A stretch of 64,000 nucleotides of DNA, taken from the NCBI RefSeq assembly GCF_001429545.1, contig NZ_LMSP01000002.1, positions 297,087-361,086 on the forward strand. Direction: 5' to 3'. Below the pieces are notes generated by a model that saw only the letters and a list, made by a program, of their open reading frames with translations, was not told where the DNA came from and made no database searches. This document shows positions 7,923 through 16,569 of this stretch, piece by piece. The stretch comes from Paenibacillus sp. Soil787 (GTDB lineage: Bacteria > Bacillota > Bacilli > Paenibacillales > NBRC-103111). How positions within the stretch are numbered: position 1 is the stretch's first letter; each line of letters opens with the position of its first letter. The translations under genes and the position numbers were made by a program.

Positions 7923-9410
7923 ATGAGTGTATTGGAAACCAGTAAAATTTCTAAAGTATATCCGGGTACTGTGGCCTTGGATCAAGTTTCCGTGTCGTTC
8001 GAAAGCGGAAAGGTGCATGCGCTGCTTGGGAAGAACGGATCCGGAAAATCAACCTTGCTCAAAATTTTTTCGGGTGCGGTCGAGCCTACACAGGGAGAAG
8101 TCATATTGGATGGAGTGTCCTTGAAGTTTCGCGATCCGAGAGATGCTTTCGCGAAGGGGATTGTGACCGTTTATCAAGAGTTAAGCCTTGTACCTGGTTT
8201 GACCGTTGCGGAAAACATTTTTCTAGGTCGAATGCCTATGAAGGGTATGATCGTGGACTGGAAAAAGACATACGAGATGGCGAATGATATTTTAAAGGAA
8301 TACAATGTGGATATTCCGGCTGAAGAAACAGTACACAACTTGAGTGTCGGTCAAGCTCAAATGATTGAAATTGTGAAAGCAATGAGCTATAACCCGAAAG
8401 TTCTGCAACTGGACGAACCGACATCTGCTCTTGCGAAAAACGAAATCGAATCGTTATTCAAGATGATTAGGGAATTGAAGAAAAAGAATGTCATTATTGC
8501 CTATGTTTCGCACCGTCTGCATGAGCTTTGGGAAATCGCGGATACTTGTACGGTTTTGCGAGAAGGGCATTTGATCGGTAAGGCGCCGATGCAGGAACTG
8601 ACTCGCAAAGATTTGATCGGCATGATGTTTGGCGATGTGGAAATCCGGACCCGTCCCGCTAATTTAACAATATCGAGCGAGGTTGTGCTGGAAGTAAAAG
8701 GATTAACCCGCAAACATAAATTTCAGGATGTATCCTTTCAGTTAAGAAAAGGTGAAATTCTTGGCATCGCAGGCATGCTCGGATCAGGCCGAACCGAGCT
8801 GCTTAAATCGATTTTCGGCGCAGATTCATTCGATAGCGGCCAGATTTATTGCAATGGTCAACAAATTCAGTCGCCTACTCCAGAAAAGATGAAAAAAGCC
8901 GGACTTGCCTACACGCCAGAAGACCGCAAGCATGAAGGGCTCATCCAGATTGCTTCGATCAAGGATAATTTATGTGTAGCAAGCCTGGATTTAATAGCAA
9001 AAGGTTTGTTTATCCGCAAGCAAGACGAAGACGAAGTCGTTCAAAGGCAAGTGAGCGACCTCCAGATCAAGGTAGCGGATGTAAATCACCAGGTATCCTC
9101 CTTATCCGGAGGGAATCAACAAAAAGTGGTTGTCGGCAACTGGTTAAATACGAACCCGAGCATTATGATTTTCGATGAACCAACGCGAGGCATTGACGTC
9201 AACGCCAAACAGCAAATCTTTCAAATCATCTGGGAGCAGTCGCGCAAAGGAATTTCCAGCATCATGGTGTCATCGGAGCTGGAGGAGCTGCTCGAAGTTT
9301 GCCATCGCATCCTCATACTAAAGGACGGCAAAATTTCAGGGGAATATGCGCCGGAACAATTGAAAATAGATGAGCTATATGCGCTTAGCATGGGAGGAGA
9401 AGCATCATGA
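7923..9410 (+). CDS. CUT2 sugar ABC transporter, ATP-binding protein (RbsA/MglA type)
   Basis: The 495-residue protein contains two ABC domains in tandem. The first has Walker A GKNGSGKST (36-44), signature LSVGQAQ and Walker B LQLDEPTSAL. The second has the degenerate loop GMLGSGRTE in place of a Walker A, signature LSGGNQQKVVVGNWL and Walker B IFDEPTRGIDV. This asymmetry is normal for RbsA/MglA proteins. It powers the importer with the permease whose start codon overlaps this stop by 4 bp. Confidence 0.92.
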   Translation: MSVLETSKISKVYPGTVALDQVSVSFESGKVHALLGKNGSGKSTLLKIFSGAVEPTQGEVILDGVSLKFRDPRDAFAKGIVTVYQELSLVPGLTVAENIFLGRMPMKGMIVDWKKTYEMANDILKEYNVDIPAEETVHNLSVGQAQMIEIVKAMSYNPKVLQLDEPTSALAKNEIESLFKMIRELKKKNVIIAYVSHRLHELWEIADTCTVLREGHLIGKAPMQELTRKDLIGMMFGDVEIRTRPANLTISSEVVLEVKGLTRKHKFQDVSFQLRKGEILGIAGMLGSGRTELLKSIFGADSFDSGQIYCNGQQIQSPTPEKMKKAGLAYTPEDRKHEGLIQIASIKDNLCVASLDLIAKGLFIRKQDEDEVVQRQVSDLQIKVADVNHQVSSLSGGNQQKVVVGNWLNTNPSIMIFDEPTRGIDVNAKQQIFQIIWEQSRKGISSIMVSSELEELLEVCHRILILKDGKISGEYAPEQLKIDELYALSMGGEAS

Positions 9411-10408
9411 AACCAGCGGCTGCCGTAAAATTGTCTTCTTCATCGTTTGATTTGAAGAAGAAGCTGAGCAAACATGTACTAGAGATCATACTTTTGGTCA
9501 TCGTCATCCTGATGACATTCGCTTCATCCGGCTTTTTAACCGGGGAGAACTTGTTAAACATTTTAAGAAATATGGCTTTGCAGGGTTGTATCGCCTTCGG
9601 CATGACGATTGTCATCATTGCAGGTGAAATCGATCTTTCCATCGGATCGACGGTTGCGTTAACGGGCGTTATCATAGGTCTTACGACCGGCAAACTTGCT
9701 GACGCAGGAATGCCGATGGATGCTGCTGTCATTGTAGGTATCCTTTTATCGTTTGTCGTTGCCGGTTTGATTGGTTTGTTTAATGGATGGATTTTAGCGA
9801 AGTATAAAGTCCCTTCATTTATTATTACCCTGGCTATGTTAAACGTCATATATGGTGTTGCCGCAGTCATTTCAAAAGGTTTTCCCGTAACGACCTTGCC
9901 TTCATGGTATAATGTTCTCGGGGCCGGACAAATCTTCTCAATTCCGATTCCTGCTATTATTTTGCTTCTTGTATTCGCTGTCATTTTTATCGTAATGAAC
10001 TATACCAAATTCGGACGTTCCGTCTATGCGGTAGGGGGCAACCCGGAATCGGCTCGTCTGTCAGGAATTAATGTTTCACGTGTCAAAATCATTTGTATGA
10101 TTGTCGTCCAACTTTGCTCTGCGCTTAGCGGGGTACTCGTTTCCTCACAGGTCATGTCCGGCTCATTCAACTTCGGAAAAGGCTGGGAAATGATTGCGAT
10201 TTCATCCGTCATAATCGGCGGCACGAGCTTGTTCGGGGGCGTCGGTAAAGTATGGGGAACATTTATCGGTCTGATCTTCCTAGGCGTACTCATAAACGCG
10301 ATGACGATCTTAAATGTCAATGAATACGTGCAATATATCGTTCGTGGGCTCCTGATTCTAACAGCGGTACTGATCACAACGATACAATTAATGAAGAAAC
10401 GCAATTAA
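9407..10408 (+). CDS. CUT2 sugar ABC transporter, permease (RbsC type)
   Basis: This 333-residue polytopic membrane protein of the RbsC/BPD_transp_2 family has about eight to ten hydrophobic segments. Typical motifs are GEIDLSIGSTVALTG near the N-terminus, VGGNPESARLSGINV in the middle and VIIGGTSLFGG towards the end. The ATGA overlap with the ATPase gene indicates coupling. It forms the pore of the importer encoded at 6.8-10.4 kb. Confidence 0.92.
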   Translation: MKPAAAVKLSSSSFDLKKKLSKHVLEIILLVIVILMTFASSGFLTGENLLNILRNMALQGCIAFGMTIVIIAGEIDLSIGSTVALTGVIIGLTTGKLADAGMPMDAAVIVGILLSFVVAGLIGLFNGWILAKYKVPSFIITLAMLNVIYGVAAVISKGFPVTTLPSWYNVLGAGQIFSIPIPAIILLLVFAVIFIVMNYTKFGRSVYAVGGNPESARLSGINVSRVKIICMIVVQLCSALSGVLVSSQVMSGSFNFGKGWEMIAISSVIIGGTSLFGGVGKVWGTFIGLIFLGVLINAMTILNVNEYVQYIVRGLLILTAVLITTIQLMKKRN

Positions 10409-10428
10409 CCTCAGTTAAACTATACGAA

Positions 10429-10479
10429 GATGGCATCCCTTTTTCCTGTAATTGCAGGGCAAAGGGATTGTTCCATCTC
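10429..10479 (+). promoter_or_regulatory. Large hairpin between permease and kinase genes
   Basis: Nested inverted repeats (outer AGATGG/CCATCT, middle ATCCCTTT/AAAGGGAT, inner CCTG/CAGG) form an extended hairpin. It has no T run, so it is more likely an RNA-processing or attenuation element than a full terminator. It covers a TTG at 10468, which argues against that codon as the kinase start. Confidence 0.55.
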
Positions 10480-10491
10480 AAGAGGAATGGA

Positions 10492-12318
10492 ATGCGGATG
10501 AACTTTCAAAACGTCAGTTTTCGGACCAAAATGTTCATGAGTATGGTGATCGTGATCCTCATTCCCATGATCATTGTAAGCAGCTTACTCTACAATAGGT
10601 CTGCGCAATCCATAACGGATCAAACTTCCAACGTTGTCATAAGCAGTATAGATTTTGCTGTTATTAATATTGATACCGCTCTTGATAATGTGACCGGATT
10701 AAGCAAGTTGATTCTAACGGACAACAGGCTTTTAACACTTGCAAAGCAAAAAACGCGGCTGTCTTCTGAGGCGAAAAACGAAAAATACGCAGAGATGCTG
10801 GACTTACTCCGTTTTTTTATCACTCGCATTAAAATCCAAAATGTTTTGGAAGGTACCGATTCTTTTTATTTATATTTGGTAAAGCAAAATACAATCATCG
10901 ATTCGAAATCAACTTATTACGAAGATATGGATACGAATAACATTGATTTTGTGAAAAATGGCCAAAACAAAGACGGTATTGAACACTGGTTTGTGTCAAC
11001 TCCCGTCAATTATTATAGCCTGAATCATATTTCTACACGGTTGGAAGACAGTAAACTGATTACTTTTAATAAGGTCTTAAATGACGAAGATGGGAATACG
11101 ATTGCAGTTCTGGCCGTCAATGTAAGCGAGGACTATATTAGCGACTATTATAGAAAAATACAAAGAGGCATTCCTGGTGAATTCGTCGTCTTGGACGCCG
11201 ATTCTAATGTTGTTGCCCATTCAGACAAGAGTGTTGTGGGGACCAAAATGGACCTCTATTCACAGATTAACGAAAAGATTCAGTCATCGGGAAAAGAAAG
11301 CGGCAGCTTTTTTGTCGATTCGCAAAAACAATTCGTCGTTTATTCGATCTCCCGCTACAACCAGTGGAGGTATGTTGTCGTTATCCCGTCGTCCGAGATA
11401 TTGGGTAAAGTCTATGAAATCAGAAATTTTTTCTTCGTCCTCATCTCGATAACGGCTCTGATCATTTTTATGGTTAGTTACTTTTTAGCGAATCTATTTT
11501 ATAAACCATTGTTAAAGCTCATAAAGGCGATGCAAAAAATCGGCAACAGAAATTTGGATGTAAGGATACAAGACAATCGTCAAGATGAGTTTAGTCAGGT
11601 TTATCAGGGGTTTAATGATATGGCGGATGAACTGAATGCGCTAGTTAAAGATCTTGCAAATGAAAAGTTTTATAAACTGGAAGCCGAAATCAAACTGCTG
11701 CAGGCTCAAATTAACCCTCATTTTTTATACAATACACTTGATTCCATCTATAGTATCGCGAAAATTAAAAAGGTCGAAGAGATATCGCAAATGGTTGCTG
11801 CTTTATCCAAATTTTTCAGAGTCAGCTTAAGCAGCGGCAGAGATATCGTCTCGTTAAAAGAAGCGGTAAGTCTGGTTGTCAGTTATTTAACTATATTAAA
11901 TATTCGTTATCGAGGTGAAATCAGCTTTCACGTGGATCTTCCGGATGAATTTGCCGACAGTCTGGTCCCTAAGATGCTGCTACAGCCAATTGTTGAAAAC
12001 TCGGTCAATCACGGAATTGAAAAACAAAAAGGGCGGGGGCATATTTCTGTTGCCGTATCGTCTATGGATGGGAATCTGCAAATTATCGTTGAAGACAACG
12101 GTATGGGGATGAAGAAAGAGGAATTGTCGCGATTAAGACAGTATCTGCAAATGGAAGCGACAGAGGAGACATCAAGCTTTGCCCTTAGAAACTTAATCCA
12201 CCAAATCCGCTCACAATACGGACCTCATTATGGAATTGAAATTGAAAGCGCTTATGGAGAAGGTACGAAAGTAACGATAGAAATTCCGATAGCAATCAGA
12301 GAGGTGCTGGCGACATGA
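10492..12318 (+). CDS. Sensor histidine kinase, YesM type
   Basis: The kinase is a 608-residue membrane protein. TM1 lies at about 13-33, followed by a long extracellular Cache-like sensor region, TM2 at about 311-335 and a HAMP domain. The His-kinase domain has the phosphoacceptor His410 in NPHFLYNTLDSI and the ATPase boxes LLQPIVENSVNHG and DNGMGM. The ATG at 10492 has AGAGGA 5 bp upstream; an upstream TTG (10468) lacks spacing. It overlaps the response-regulator gene by 4 bp and follows the CUT2 importer, so it probably senses the imported sugar, perhaps through the binding protein, and controls that operon. Confidence 0.9.
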   Translation: MRMNFQNVSFRTKMFMSMVIVILIPMIIVSSLLYNRSAQSITDQTSNVVISSIDFAVINIDTALDNVTGLSKLILTDNRLLTLAKQKTRLSSEAKNEKYAEMLDLLRFFITRIKIQNVLEGTDSFYLYLVKQNTIIDSKSTYYEDMDTNNIDFVKNGQNKDGIEHWFVSTPVNYYSLNHISTRLEDSKLITFNKVLNDEDGNTIAVLAVNVSEDYISDYYRKIQRGIPGEFVVLDADSNVVAHSDKSVVGTKMDLYSQINEKIQSSGKESGSFFVDSQKQFVVYSISRYNQWRYVVVIPSSEILGKVYEIRNFFFVLISITALIIFMVSYFLANLFYKPLLKLIKAMQKIGNRNLDVRIQDNRQDEFSQVYQGFNDMADELNALVKDLANEKFYKLEAEIKLLQAQINPHFLYNTLDSIYSIAKIKKVEEISQMVAALSKFFRVSLSSGRDIVSLKEAVSLVVSYLTILNIRYRGEISFHVDLPDEFADSLVPKMLLQPIVENSVNHGIEKQKGRGHISVAVSSMDGNLQIIVEDNGMGMKKEELSRLRQYLQMEATEETSSFALRNLIHQIRSQYGPHYGIEIESAYGEGTKVTIEIPIAIREVLAT

Positions 12319-13895
12319 TCAAAATGATGGTTGTGGATGACGAAGCATGGGTACGAGAAAGGCTGGTCCATACGATAGATTGGGAGCAACTGGGGATCAA
12401 GGTTATGGATGAGGCGAGCTGTGGTCAAGAAGCGCTGGACAAGGCACTTCAATTGAATCCTGATATCATATTGACCGATATTCGTATGCCTAATATGGGT
12501 GGCATTGAGCTTATTCAATCCCTCAGAGGTCATCAGCTTCATTGCAAAGTCATTATTATCAGCGGCTATAGCGACTTTGAATATGCCAAGAAAGCAATTT
12601 CTCTTGGAGCTTTCGATTATATATTGAAACCGGTGGAAGACCACGATTTGCTTGGCGTCGTAAAAAAATGTCTGGAGCAAATTCTGGCTGACAAGAAAAA
12701 AGAAGAATTGCTGCAAAAGGCGGATACGCAAGTCAACAAGCATTTACCTATGTTGAAAGAAATGTTGTTTGCAAATCTGATTAATGGGAGGATCCAGAAC
12801 GAACGGGAAATTCTTGAGGCTCTAAACGACTTACAGTTTGAATATTCAAATCTGAATCATTGTTGCGTTATTTTTCAATTCAAAGAATTGGAGAAAGATG
12901 GAATTCACTTGGATACCGAATTCGCACAGTTCGTTATCGGAAATTTGGTCGGAGATATACTTCGAGAGATTAACTGCAGAGCGATTACTTTTACAAATTC
13001 TGATGAAGTAGTAGCAATTGTGTCTTCTGACCACGCCTGCAAATCTCTTTGCCAACAGCTCGATTCGGCGGCGTTCAATCCTATGATCAATAAAATTTTT
13101 GGATGCTCGGTTGATATTGGCTATGGAGGATGGTATTCCAACATCATGAATATTTCTTCGTCATACCGACAGGCGAAGCAGTCGTTGCTGATAAGCGGTT
13201 TTCTCAATCAGGAACGCGGTGCGATCTCAGATATTTCCGCGAAATCGGAGACATATAAGCATTATGATATTGAAGGGTTAGTCAATTCAGTTAAATTGGG
13301 CGATAAGGAATCGGTACTTATACATTTGGATCAGCTTGTGAAACAAAATAAACAGATGAATCTGATTGAATTCAAGTTTTTATATTTTCAAATCATTACC
13401 TCAATAACAAGAACTGCGATCCAAGGCAAACAGACCTTGGATAATGTCTCCTGGTTCAGTTTACAGTTCTTCGAGTTACTGCAAAGATCTCAGAACGTAG
13501 ATGAAATCCGTCAATTATTTGAAGAAGCCTTGTTTAAGCTCATGGCTTACTTGGATAAGACGCAAAAGAAGAAGAAACGAAAAGTGATCGAGAAAATTGT
13601 TGCATATATGGAGGAACATTATAACGAATCCATAAATCTGAATACGGTTGCAGAAGCATTTTTTATGAATGCGTCTTATTTAAGCAAAATTTTCAAAGAG
13701 GAAATGGACATTTCGTTCAGTAAATTTGTGATGGAATATCGGGTGGAGAAAGCGATTGAACTCATGAAAGATCCGACGATTAAAATTTATGAAATTGCGG
13801 GTATCGTTGGATATGACGATGTTCAATATTTCACGAAAATGTTCAAAACCATCAAAGGTGCAACACCGGTGCAATATCGGGAAAAGCTGTGTTGA
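12315..13895 (+). CDS. Response regulator, YesN/AraC type
   Basis: The regulator has 526 residues: an N-terminal receiver with phosphoacceptor Asp55 in ILTDIRMP, a long middle region of YesN type, and a C-terminal AraC double helix-turn-helix (about 420-526; AEAFFMNASYLSKIFKEE and IAGIVGYDDVQYFTKMFK). It is the partner of the kinase whose gene it overlaps. It probably activates the 6.8-10.4 kb importer and possibly neighbouring genes. A bidirectional-looking terminator follows. Confidence 0.92.
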   Translation: MIKMMVVDDEAWVRERLVHTIDWEQLGIKVMDEASCGQEALDKALQLNPDIILTDIRMPNMGGIELIQSLRGHQLHCKVIIISGYSDFEYAKKAISLGAFDYILKPVEDHDLLGVVKKCLEQILADKKKEELLQKADTQVNKHLPMLKEMLFANLINGRIQNEREILEALNDLQFEYSNLNHCCVIFQFKELEKDGIHLDTEFAQFVIGNLVGDILREINCRAITFTNSDEVVAIVSSDHACKSLCQQLDSAAFNPMINKIFGCSVDIGYGGWYSNIMNISSSYRQAKQSLLISGFLNQERGAISDISAKSETYKHYDIEGLVNSVKLGDKESVLIHLDQLVKQNKQMNLIEFKFLYFQIITSITRTAIQGKQTLDNVSWFSLQFFELLQRSQNVDEIRQLFEEALFKLMAYLDKTQKKKKRKVIEKIVAYMEEHYNESINLNTVAEAFFMNASYLSKIFKEEMDISFSKFVMEYRVEKAIELMKDPTIKIYEIAGIVGYDDVQYFTKMFKTIKGATPVQYREKLC

Positions 13896-13920
13896 TATTG
13901 CGTAAATAAGTTATTGCACT

Positions 13921-13964
13921 AAAAAGGGGCAAGTCGAATGTAATCATTCGTCGCCCCTTTTTGT
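13921..13964 (+). terminator. Intrinsic terminator after response regulator
   Basis: A 10-bp stem with A-tract and T-tract ends (13921-13930 with 13953-13962) can be extended inside by a second short stem. The T run lies in the descending arm. It ends the importer/two-component unit and could also act in the reverse direction. Confidence 0.8.
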
Positions 13965-13974
13965 CGTTCAACTC

Positions 13975-14091
13975 ATCCATAAGGGCGGCTATTTGCCGTT
14001 TATGATCGATATCACCGACGATGTTGAATTTGGAGCGGATAATGTGATTGCTGTACGTCTTTTCTTGACGCCTGCGACGAACTCGGGTTGA
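13975..14091 (+). pseudogene. Fragment of a GH2-type glycosidase gene
   Basis: In frame from 13975 the sequence reads Ile-His, then KGGYLPFMIDITDDV, then EFGADNVIAVRL, before turning into unrelated residues and a TGA at 14089. Gly-Gly-Tyr-x-Pro-Phe followed by Ile-Asp-Ile-Thr and Asn-Val-Ile-Ala-Val-Arg is the jelly-roll signature of glycoside hydrolase family 2 (beta-galactosidase/beta-glucuronidase). Only about 30 codons remain and there is no start. It is a relic, most likely of an enzyme once encoded between the importer and the MurNAc operon. Confidence 0.6.
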
Positions 14092-14191
14092 TGGCCGTCG
14101 AGCCGACTCCCGGGTCCCTAATTTAGCTACCCTATATAGACGGAACTGCAAAGCCTGTAAAGGCAAGAATGTGGTTCGATCCCGATAATGA

Positions 14192-14228
14192 AAAAGCAGA
14201 TGAGGTACCTCCTCTTCTGCTTTTATTC
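14192..14228 (+). terminator. Intrinsic terminator in the relic region
   Basis: A 14-bp stem with one mismatch (14192-14205 with 14211-14224) has T-rich flanks. No intact gene precedes it, so it is probably the surviving terminator of the lost gene. Confidence 0.6.
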
Positions 14229-14237
14229 TTTCAGGGT

Positions 14238-14298
14238 GTACTTTTAGTAAAAGCAATTTAAAGGCATTTATAAATAAGCTAGCGGCCTAGAGGATTTG
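14238..14298 (+). pseudogene. Decayed copy of a FIMAH-domain coding segment
   Basis: About 60 bp align by eye with the 3' part of the two large secreted-enzyme genes ending at 24454 and 63035, in the part encoding [12 protein letters not shown]. The longest exact run is GGCATTTATAAAT with matching flanks; this copy contains the nonsense changes TAA and TAG. It shows that a third protein with the same C-terminal domain once ended here. Confidence 0.5.
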
Positions 14299-14338
14299 AT
14301 CTCGATCGGGTCGATCGGATTGATCAAAGCTTCGACGA

Positions 14339-14453
14339 GTGGAATTTTAGAGCATTATCGTGGAAAATTCTATTAACAATTGAGATCAGTAACGTTAATC
14401 TACTTATAGATCATACATGAAACATGTTACAAATATGAACTGGCGGTAAAATG
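14339..14453. repeat. Duplicated leader, copy 1 of 2
   Basis: About 115 bp match 55103-55219 at roughly 90% by eye, including the exact stretch TGGAAAATTCTATTAACAAT, a TTGAGA...TATAGA promoter-like pair, the ATCATACATGA motif (14410-14420) and a GG(A/C)GGTAAAATGA ribosome-site/start end. In the other copy this leader precedes an ABC permease gene. Here the start codon opens only a 25-codon frame, so the gene it served has been lost or replaced. Confidence 0.7.
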
Positions 14454-14508
14454 ACTTCTCGTTTGGGTTCCATAATTAAAATAACATTTCAAAATTTTAT
14501 TAATTATA

Positions 14509-14537
14509 TTGACATGATATTTCAGTGAACCTATAAT
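14509..14537 (+). promoter_or_regulatory. Consensus sigma-A promoter of the MurNAc operon
   Basis: TTGACA at 14509-14514, a 17-bp spacer and TATAAT at 14532-14537 match the vegetative consensus exactly. It lies 50 bp before the kinase start and is the strongest promoter seen in the window. No obvious operator overlaps it; control may come from the RpiR-type regulator at the end of the operon. Confidence 0.85.
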
Positions 14538-14586
14538 AAAAATATAAACCAAGATAACCCAGCAAAACAGGAAGGTGGTCCATTTT

Positions 14587-15555
14587 TTGCCATACGTAAT
14601 CGGAATAGACGGCGGAGGCACCAAAACCTCCTGTGCGATTCAATACATTGAACTTGACGGTCGAGTGGTGAGTCGGGAACGCGGGATAACGTTTTTCGGG
14701 GAGGCAACGAATCCGCAATCAGTTGGATGGGATACGATGATCTGCAGATTAAAGGATCTTATCAGCCAAGCTATTCAAGCGAGCGACATTCTTCCGGGTG
14801 AAATTATTGGTATATGTGCAGGAATAGCCGGAGCGCGTCTGGAGGCAGACAGAATCAGAATTGAACAATCGCTGCAGCAAATTGCGGGCGAGCTCAAGCT
14901 GAGTAAAGAAGCTGTATATTCGGTTACAACGGATTTGTACATTGCTCTCAGAGGGATGTTGGATTCGAAGCAATCCCAAGGCATCCTCGTGATTGCTGGA
15001 ACGGGCTCCAATGCAATTGGTTTAAGCGATGGTGTTCTCTATAAGTCCGGGGGGTGGGGGCATGTGCTTGGCGATGAGGGTAGCGGTTATGCAATCGGTC
15101 TTGAGGCATTGAGAGCAGTTTGCAGAGCTTACGATTATCGTGAGGCGCCAACTGAGTTATCTCATATGGTTTTGAAGGCGCTTAAAATCTCTGGAGAGAG
15201 TGAATTAATCTCTTATATGTACCCTGCGTTGCCACCAAAGAATGAAATCGCAAGTATCGCCAAGCTGGTCATCGAGGCATCCCATCGCTCCGATCAGACG
15301 GCTATCCGAATTTTACAGAAGGCGGCAGATGATTTGGCGGAGCTAGTCAGAAGCTTGTTTCTGAAATCACGAGAATTTGACGTACATACGCCAGTTTTCG
15401 TGACAGGATCTGTATTCGTCCACTCTGAATTACTCAGAGAACGATTTGCGCAGCACTTGAAAAAAGAAGGCTTAGGTCATGTTCAGTTATCTCGAGGCGA
15501 TTCTCTAGATGGAGCTTTGACCGTCGCTCGCGAATTACTTTACCAAAATTCATGA
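14587..15555 (+). CDS. murK: N-acetylmuramate/N-acetylglucosamine kinase (BadF/BcrA ATPase family)
   Basis: This 322-residue ASKHA-fold kinase has the phosphate-1 loop GIDGGGTKT (6-14) and a second phosphate motif IAGTGSNAIG. The BadF/BadG/BcrA/BcrD family includes GlcNAc kinases and the clostridial MurNAc/GlcNAc kinase MurK, which is paired with MurQ as here. The TTG at 14587 gives the usual N-terminus and has AAGGTGG at proper spacing; the GTG at 14575 would overlap that site. It should phosphorylate imported MurNAc or GlcNAc at O6 in the cytoplasm. The symbol is assigned from the MurQ context. Confidence 0.82.
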   Translation: MPYVIGIDGGGTKTSCAIQYIELDGRVVSRERGITFFGEATNPQSVGWDTMICRLKDLISQAIQASDILPGEIIGICAGIAGARLEADRIRIEQSLQQIAGELKLSKEAVYSVTTDLYIALRGMLDSKQSQGILVIAGTGSNAIGLSDGVLYKSGGWGHVLGDEGSGYAIGLEALRAVCRAYDYREAPTELSHMVLKALKISGESELISYMYPALPPKNEIASIAKLVIEASHRSDQTAIRILQKAADDLAELVRSLFLKSREFDVHTPVFVTGSVFVHSELLRERFAQHLKKEGLGHVQLSRGDSLDGALTVARELLYQNS

Positions 15556-15573
15556 CAGTGATGGTGATTTCAC

Positions 15574-16488
15574 ATGAAAATTGATTTATCGGCATTAGCA
15601 ACAGAACAGCGTAATCAAAATAGTATGAACCTTGATCGGATGTCTGTTCAAGAGATATTACAAATAATCAATACCGAAGATAAAAAGATAGCGGAAGCAG
15701 TTGAAAGCGTGCTGCCCGATGTAGAGCTGGCAGTGGGCCAGATCGTTAAGGCGTTTAAGCAGGGGGGCAGACTATTTTATGTTGGTGCTGGTACTAGTGG
15801 GAGGCTTGGCGTTCTTGATGCTGCAGAGTGTGTGCCAACTTACGGGACGCCGCCGGAAATGATACAGGCCGTCATCGCCGGTGGACATGATACGATGACC
15901 CGTGCCGCTGAAGGCATCGAGGACGATGAGGAGCAGGCGGTTCAAGAATTGAAAGACCGCAACTTGTCCAACCTGGACGTTGTTGTAGGAATTGCAGCAA
16001 GCGGCCGGACACCTTATGCAATAGGTGCATTGAAATACGCTCTTAATGTAGGCGCTTACACTGTGGCTTTATCCTGTAATCATAACGCGATAATCAGTCA
16101 ATTTGCTGAATGCAAAATCGAAGTCGTCGTTGGTCCGGAAGTCGTCTCGGGGTCAACCCGGATGAAATCGGCCACTGCGCATAAAATGATCCTCACGATG
16201 ATGAGTACGGCCTCGATGGTCCAGTTGGGGAAAATTTATGAAAACTTAATGGTCGACGTTCAGGCTTCGAATAAAAAGCTGATAGAGCGTGCAAAAAGTA
16301 TGGTCATCGACATTACGGGGTCCTCTTATGAGAAAGCGGAAGAGGTTCTCGTCCAAACAGGCTTTGAAGTGAAAACTGCAATCGTCATGATGGAAGCGAA
16401 TGTATCTTTGGATCAAGCGAAAGCCGCTCTTCAGCAAAGTGCCGGTCATGTCAGGCTCGCCATTCAACAGATCAAAAGCAGATTGTAG
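15574..16488 (+). CDS. murQ: N-acetylmuramic acid 6-phosphate etherase
   Basis: MurQ splits the lactyl ether of MurNAc-6-phosphate, giving GlcNAc-6-phosphate and D-lactate. At 304 residues it has the normal family length. The SIS fold shows VGAGTSGRLGVLDAAEC, with catalytic-type Glu85, and the conserved AAEGIEDDEE stretch at 111-120, followed by GIAASGRTPY and VVSGSTRMKSATA. The C-terminal helical tail is intact. It lies 18 bp after the kinase gene and before a CUT1 importer, which supports a PTS-independent route: import, phosphorylation, then ether cleavage. Confidence 0.95.
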   Translation: MKIDLSALATEQRNQNSMNLDRMSVQEILQIINTEDKKIAEAVESVLPDVELAVGQIVKAFKQGGRLFYVGAGTSGRLGVLDAAECVPTYGTPPEMIQAVIAGGHDTMTRAAEGIEDDEEQAVQELKDRNLSNLDVVVGIAASGRTPYAIGALKYALNVGAYTVALSCNHNAIISQFAECKIEVVVGPEVVSGSTRMKSATAHKMILTMMSTASMVQLGKIYENLMVDVQASNKKLIERAKSMVIDITGSSYEKAEEVLVQTGFEVKTAIVMMEANVSLDQAKAALQQSAGHVRLAIQQIKSRL

Positions 16489-16569
16489 AAGATGTAAGAA
16501 GTTTCACTGAATCCTCCGTTCAGGCGTTCGTGAGTTTCGATAGAACATATATGAAGAGGGGTTATGGGT

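Noticed and set aside
10468-10491. TTG at 10468 as the start of the first sensor kinase
   Set aside because: The codon lies inside a strong hairpin and touches its would-be ribosome site; ATG 10492 has AGAGGA at good spacing.
14298-14335. GATCG-rich stretch as a repeat array or CRISPR remnant
   Set aside because: It has only a few short imperfect repeats with no spacer regularity. No CRISPR-like array is present anywhere in the window.
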